Shown here piece after piece: positions 61,457-64,000 of a stretch of 64,000 nucleotides of DNA. Source of the DNA: Cryptomeria japonica. Its lineage: Eukaryota; Streptophyta; Pinopsida; Cupressales; Cupressaceae. The position numbers were made by a program, and so were the translations under genes. Each line of letters opens with the position of its first letter. Positions within the stretch are counted from its first letter, which is position 1. The notes beneath the pieces were generated by a model that saw only the letters and a list, made by a program, of their open reading frames with translations, was not told the DNA's origin and searched no databases. The stretch covers positions 672,589,823 through 672,653,822 of the forward strand of contig NC_081412.1 of NCBI RefSeq assembly GCF_030272615.1, given 5' to 3'.

Positions 61457-62346
61457 TTTTGGGATCCAAGAACACTGATTCACCCCCCCCTCTCAGTGTT
61501 CTAGAGGTAAGATAAGATTTTATGTTGTTATGCCATACACATATAAATCATTAAATGAATAAACATGTAACTTGAAGAAAATAAACCATCCACATGAATG
61601 AACACCATAACACACATATTTTATACATGGAAAACCTCAAAGAGGAAAAACTACAGTGGGATTTGTGACCCACAAGATCAATTCACCGGCCATATGAAAG
61701 ATATTACATAAAGAGGGGGCATGCACATGTAGGAAGAAAAATTGCCTAGAGCACACTGCTCATCATTAAAGAGTCTTACTAGCTACAAGCTTTTGCTGAA
61801 GTAAAACAATGATAATGAACTCACAAAATGCATCTCTTATGCCAAAAAGAGTTCCAGTTATATCTTTGCTCTGTACCGGTTCATAAACCCTGAACACTAC
61901 TACCGGTATCTCCTTCCCTCCAAGAATGTCTTACAAACATCTACAAATCATTGCATGATACAACATTCACATAGAAATTATCTTCACATTACACAATCCT
62001 ATTTAGTTATAATCCACAATCTCATCCACATGTTCTATATCTCATAATGACCTAACAAACTGACCTATATACCCTTTACAAACAATATGCCTTATGTCAT
62101 CTTACAATGCAAAAAGATATACAATATCGACCTTATACAACAATTACAAAATGATTTTACACATAAAACTTCCTTGATGCCATCTTCCCTAAAGTGTTGG
62201 ATGTATGTGCCAATGTCGGTTGTAACCATGGATGCTCAATGTCAGTGTCTACCGATGAATGCCTCCTAATGTTGATATATGACTTCCATCTAATCTTGTT
62301 GCCATCAATGAAAAAAAATGAATCCGATGAGTGTCAATTGCCAACA
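61457..62346 (-). repeat. 5' LTR of element D, with an inverted core near its end
   Basis: The LTR is about 890 bp. The short C-rich core (61479-61492) is reversed relative to the 3' LTR and to every other LTR here. The terminal CCAACA has become CCCAAAA. The other end, CAATTGCCAACA, is normal. Confidence 0.85.
61469..61502. repeat. Hairpin with flipped 14-bp core
   Basis: Perfect 10-bp inverted repeats AGAACACTGA (61469-61478) and TCAGTGTTCT (61493-61502) flank a 14-bp core. The core is the reverse complement, with one mismatch, of the core at 55640-55653 in the other LTR. Confidence 0.9.
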
Positions 62347-62348
62347 TT

Positions 62349-63182
62349 TGTAGACCATTGACTATAAAAGAGAACTATAAATCTACATTGTTGATTTCTT
62401 TTTCCACCAGATTGAGCAAAGACAAACTTCTTGCACACAGAGAATCCTCCATAATCAAGAAAGATTGTTCCCAATCATCTTCATCATCCTCGTCCTCTCT
62501 TCCACAACCTCTCTTCCAGATATCTTGTTACCAGAGCACCTATTTGAAATGTCCACTCTAATGACTTGCCTTCTCTCATTAAGATACAACTTTTCTACTT
62601 TTCTTAATTTCTATAACCCAATAGCAGATCAATTGCTCAACAAATATCATAGAAAATAAACTATGTGATTTGTAACAATTAATACCCCACATTATTTAAT
62701 GGCTAATAACAATGGAAGAAAAATAATAACAAGCCAACCACAATAACATAGATAGCACTGATATACCCAAGAAATCCCAATGTAGGGAAAAAATTACAAA
62801 TTTTGAATCTTCTATTCAGCTTCTAGAGAAAACTTTCCTTTCAAATACAATCCTAGTTGCTACATCAATTTTACATATATAGCCTTCTTTATGAAAACAT
62901 CAACTATGCAAGAGAATTGAAACTTTCCTCAAGAAACACATTCTAAGAGAAACTTTCCTTGCATGATGCAAACTGGAAATTTCCTTACATGAAGCAAGAG
63001 AAAGGAAACTTGTCTCACATAACTAAAACTATCCATAGATAAAACTGATCTTGGTGTAAACCTCACAACTCTAGGAAATATTCTATTTACAAAATAAAAA
63101 ACATTCTCTTGTTGAACATTCAACACAAGCTGCACTTAAGCAACTTTCTCAACCACACCTTCTAAACTATAGAAACTTAACA
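62349..63182 (-). repeat. 3' LTR of the second Copia element
   Basis: The LTR is 834 bp. On the minus strand it starts TGTTAAGTTTCTATAG and ends ATGGTCTACA, giving TG...CA ends. Its upper edge abuts a purine-rich AAGAAGGAG. Confidence 0.75.
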
Positions 63183-64000
63183 CTCCTTCTTAGTGAAGAA
63201 GGTGTTCTGCACAACACCCAACTTATCCCTAAAGAATAGAAACTCGCTCTTCATCAAGGCCTTCATTAGGATGTTTGATGTTTGTTCATCCATAGGAATG
63301 TATTGTAACTTCACTGTACCCTTCTCCACACAATCCCTAATGATGTAATTGATCTCAATATACTTTGACTTGTTGTTAACCACTAGATTAATAGAGACTT
63401 TGATACAACTCTGATTATCACAGTAAATGACTGTCAAATCTAGCTCCTGATCAAAGAGCCCGACTAGAAGTTTTTGAAGACAAATAGCCTCACATGTAGC
63501 CATACATGCTTCTATATACTCGGCCTCTATAGAAATCAGTGCAACTGACTTCTATTTTCTATTGTACCAAGAAACAACTCCTGACCCAAACTGAAACAAC
63601 ACCCTAAAGTTCTCTTCTTGTCAGTTGTATTGCACAATCTACATCGGTGAACCCCTCGAGCTTCACTCCATCTTGTTGAATATACCTCAGCCCATAATCA
63701 ATTGTGCCTCAAGGATACCTTAAAACATGCTTTGTAGCTACACAATGCACATGTTTAGGTTCCACCATAAAATGACTAAGTGAGTTTACTACAAAACAAA
63801 TGTCTGGCCTTGTGTTGACTAAATACATTAGAGAGCCTATCAACTTTCTATACAAAGTTGGGTTCACTATCTCTAATTTAGAAGCATCAACCTTCTTCTA
63901 GTTGGTCACAAGTGGCGTGGACATGGGATTACATTTTCCATCCTAAATCTCTTCAAGATATCAATTGTATACTTCCGTTGTCCAAGAAATATTTCTCCCT
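63183..64000 (-). pseudogene. Copia polyprotein C-terminus: RT end and RNase H
   Basis: Reading from 64000 down, the sequence encodes GQRKYTIDILKRF, then [20 protein letters not shown] and LRY-GTIDYGLRY. Next are FTDVD, SVALISIEAEYIEAC and VIYCDNQSCIKVS, followed by KLQYIPMDEQTSNIL near the end of a 108-codon open piece (63503-63177). These are the Copia RT C-terminal and RNase H landmarks. Several stops and frameshifts show decay. The upstream Gag, protease, integrase and YVDD box are outside the window. It is a different lineage from the element at 5282-11314. Confidence 0.9.

Larger units (their letters stand above)
55618..62346 (-). mobile_element. Element D: un-nested four-knuckle LTR element, 6.7 kb
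   Basis: It lies on the minus strand with its 5' LTR at 61457-62346 and 3' LTR at 55618-56461. It holds a primer site, gag (61376-60307), ORF2 (59856-56739) and a purine tract in family order. No large insertion is present, so it gives the clearest view of the family's full length. The left flank TTCAT (55613-55617) has only TT matching on the right, because the Copia element at 62349 starts there. Confidence 0.9.
62349..64000 (-). mobile_element. Second Copia element, minus strand, runs off the window
   Basis: A 3' LTR (62349-63182), a purine tract (about 63183-63195) and the end of a Copia polyprotein (63177-64000) are present in order on the minus strand. The putative target duplication on this side is ACATT (62344-62348), made of the last bases of element D plus TT. 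The rest of the element lies beyond 64000. Confidence 0.8.

Noticed and set aside
17409-62346. Reading the second frame of elements A-D as an envelope gene
   Set aside because: No signal peptide, membrane anchor or protease site pattern is visible. The C-terminus is a coiled coil ending in a soluble-looking tail.

Overview
The window looks like nuclear DNA of a seed plant with a large, repeat-rich genome. A conifer or other gymnosperm would fit the AT-rich background, the very low gene density and the many old, nested LTR elements, but nothing seen proves it. I found no intact host gene, rRNA, tRNA or CRISPR array. Almost everything I could identify is a transposable element, a relic of one, or a decayed host-gene copy.

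Layout. Bases 1-177 are the end of an LTR. Bases 2106-2327 hold a hairpin and an 83-bp tandem duplication. An old minisatellite of about 85 bp per unit runs from about 3.9 to 11.7 kb. It is split by a solo LTR (4120-5138, minus) and by a young, structurally complete Ty1/Copia element (5282-11314, plus; 318-bp LTRs with 3 differences; GTAAG target duplication). The Copia polyprotein frame carries three in-frame TAG codons and no frameshift. Bases 14.0-15.9 kb are a heavily decayed pentatricopeptide-repeat (PPR) gene copy.

Bases 17409-53143 are a nested complex built from one unusual LTR-retrotransposon family. Four copies are recognisable: A (17409-53143), B (33045-49797, inside A), C (38005-45546, inside B) and D (55618-62346, minus strand). 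The nesting is supported by 5-bp target duplications: TGGTG for B (exact), ACACA/GCACA for C and GATAA/TATAA for A. With insertions subtracted, the copies measure about 7.4, 7.0, 6.6 and 6.7 kb. Each has LTRs of about 0.8-1.1 kb, an initiator-Met-type primer site and a purine-rich tract before the 3' LTR. Each also has a gag-like frame with a coiled coil and four CCHC zinc knuckles, and a long second frame (ORF2) of unknown function. I see no protease, integrase, reverse transcriptase or RNase H in any copy, so the family appears non-autonomous. LTR ends, primer site and polypurine tract resemble Copia elements of the Sirevirus/Tork type.

Inside A, ORF2 is split by an 11.6-kb insertion (20598-32219). 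That insertion encloses CACTA-like ends with CGTCGG-type subterminal repeats, a foldback, a fragment of an NPF (NRT1/PTR) transporter gene, a possible Tnp2-associated domain and a LINE endonuclease fragment. C carries a 0.9-kb MITE-like insertion. B carries a roughly 2-kb insertion with palindromic repeat clusters. D is followed by a second, decayed Copia element on the minus strand (62349 to the window end), which appears to have inserted into D's target duplication. The most unusual signals are the four-knuckle family with its conserved ORF2 and a 14-bp micro-inversion that distinguishes the two LTRs of D.
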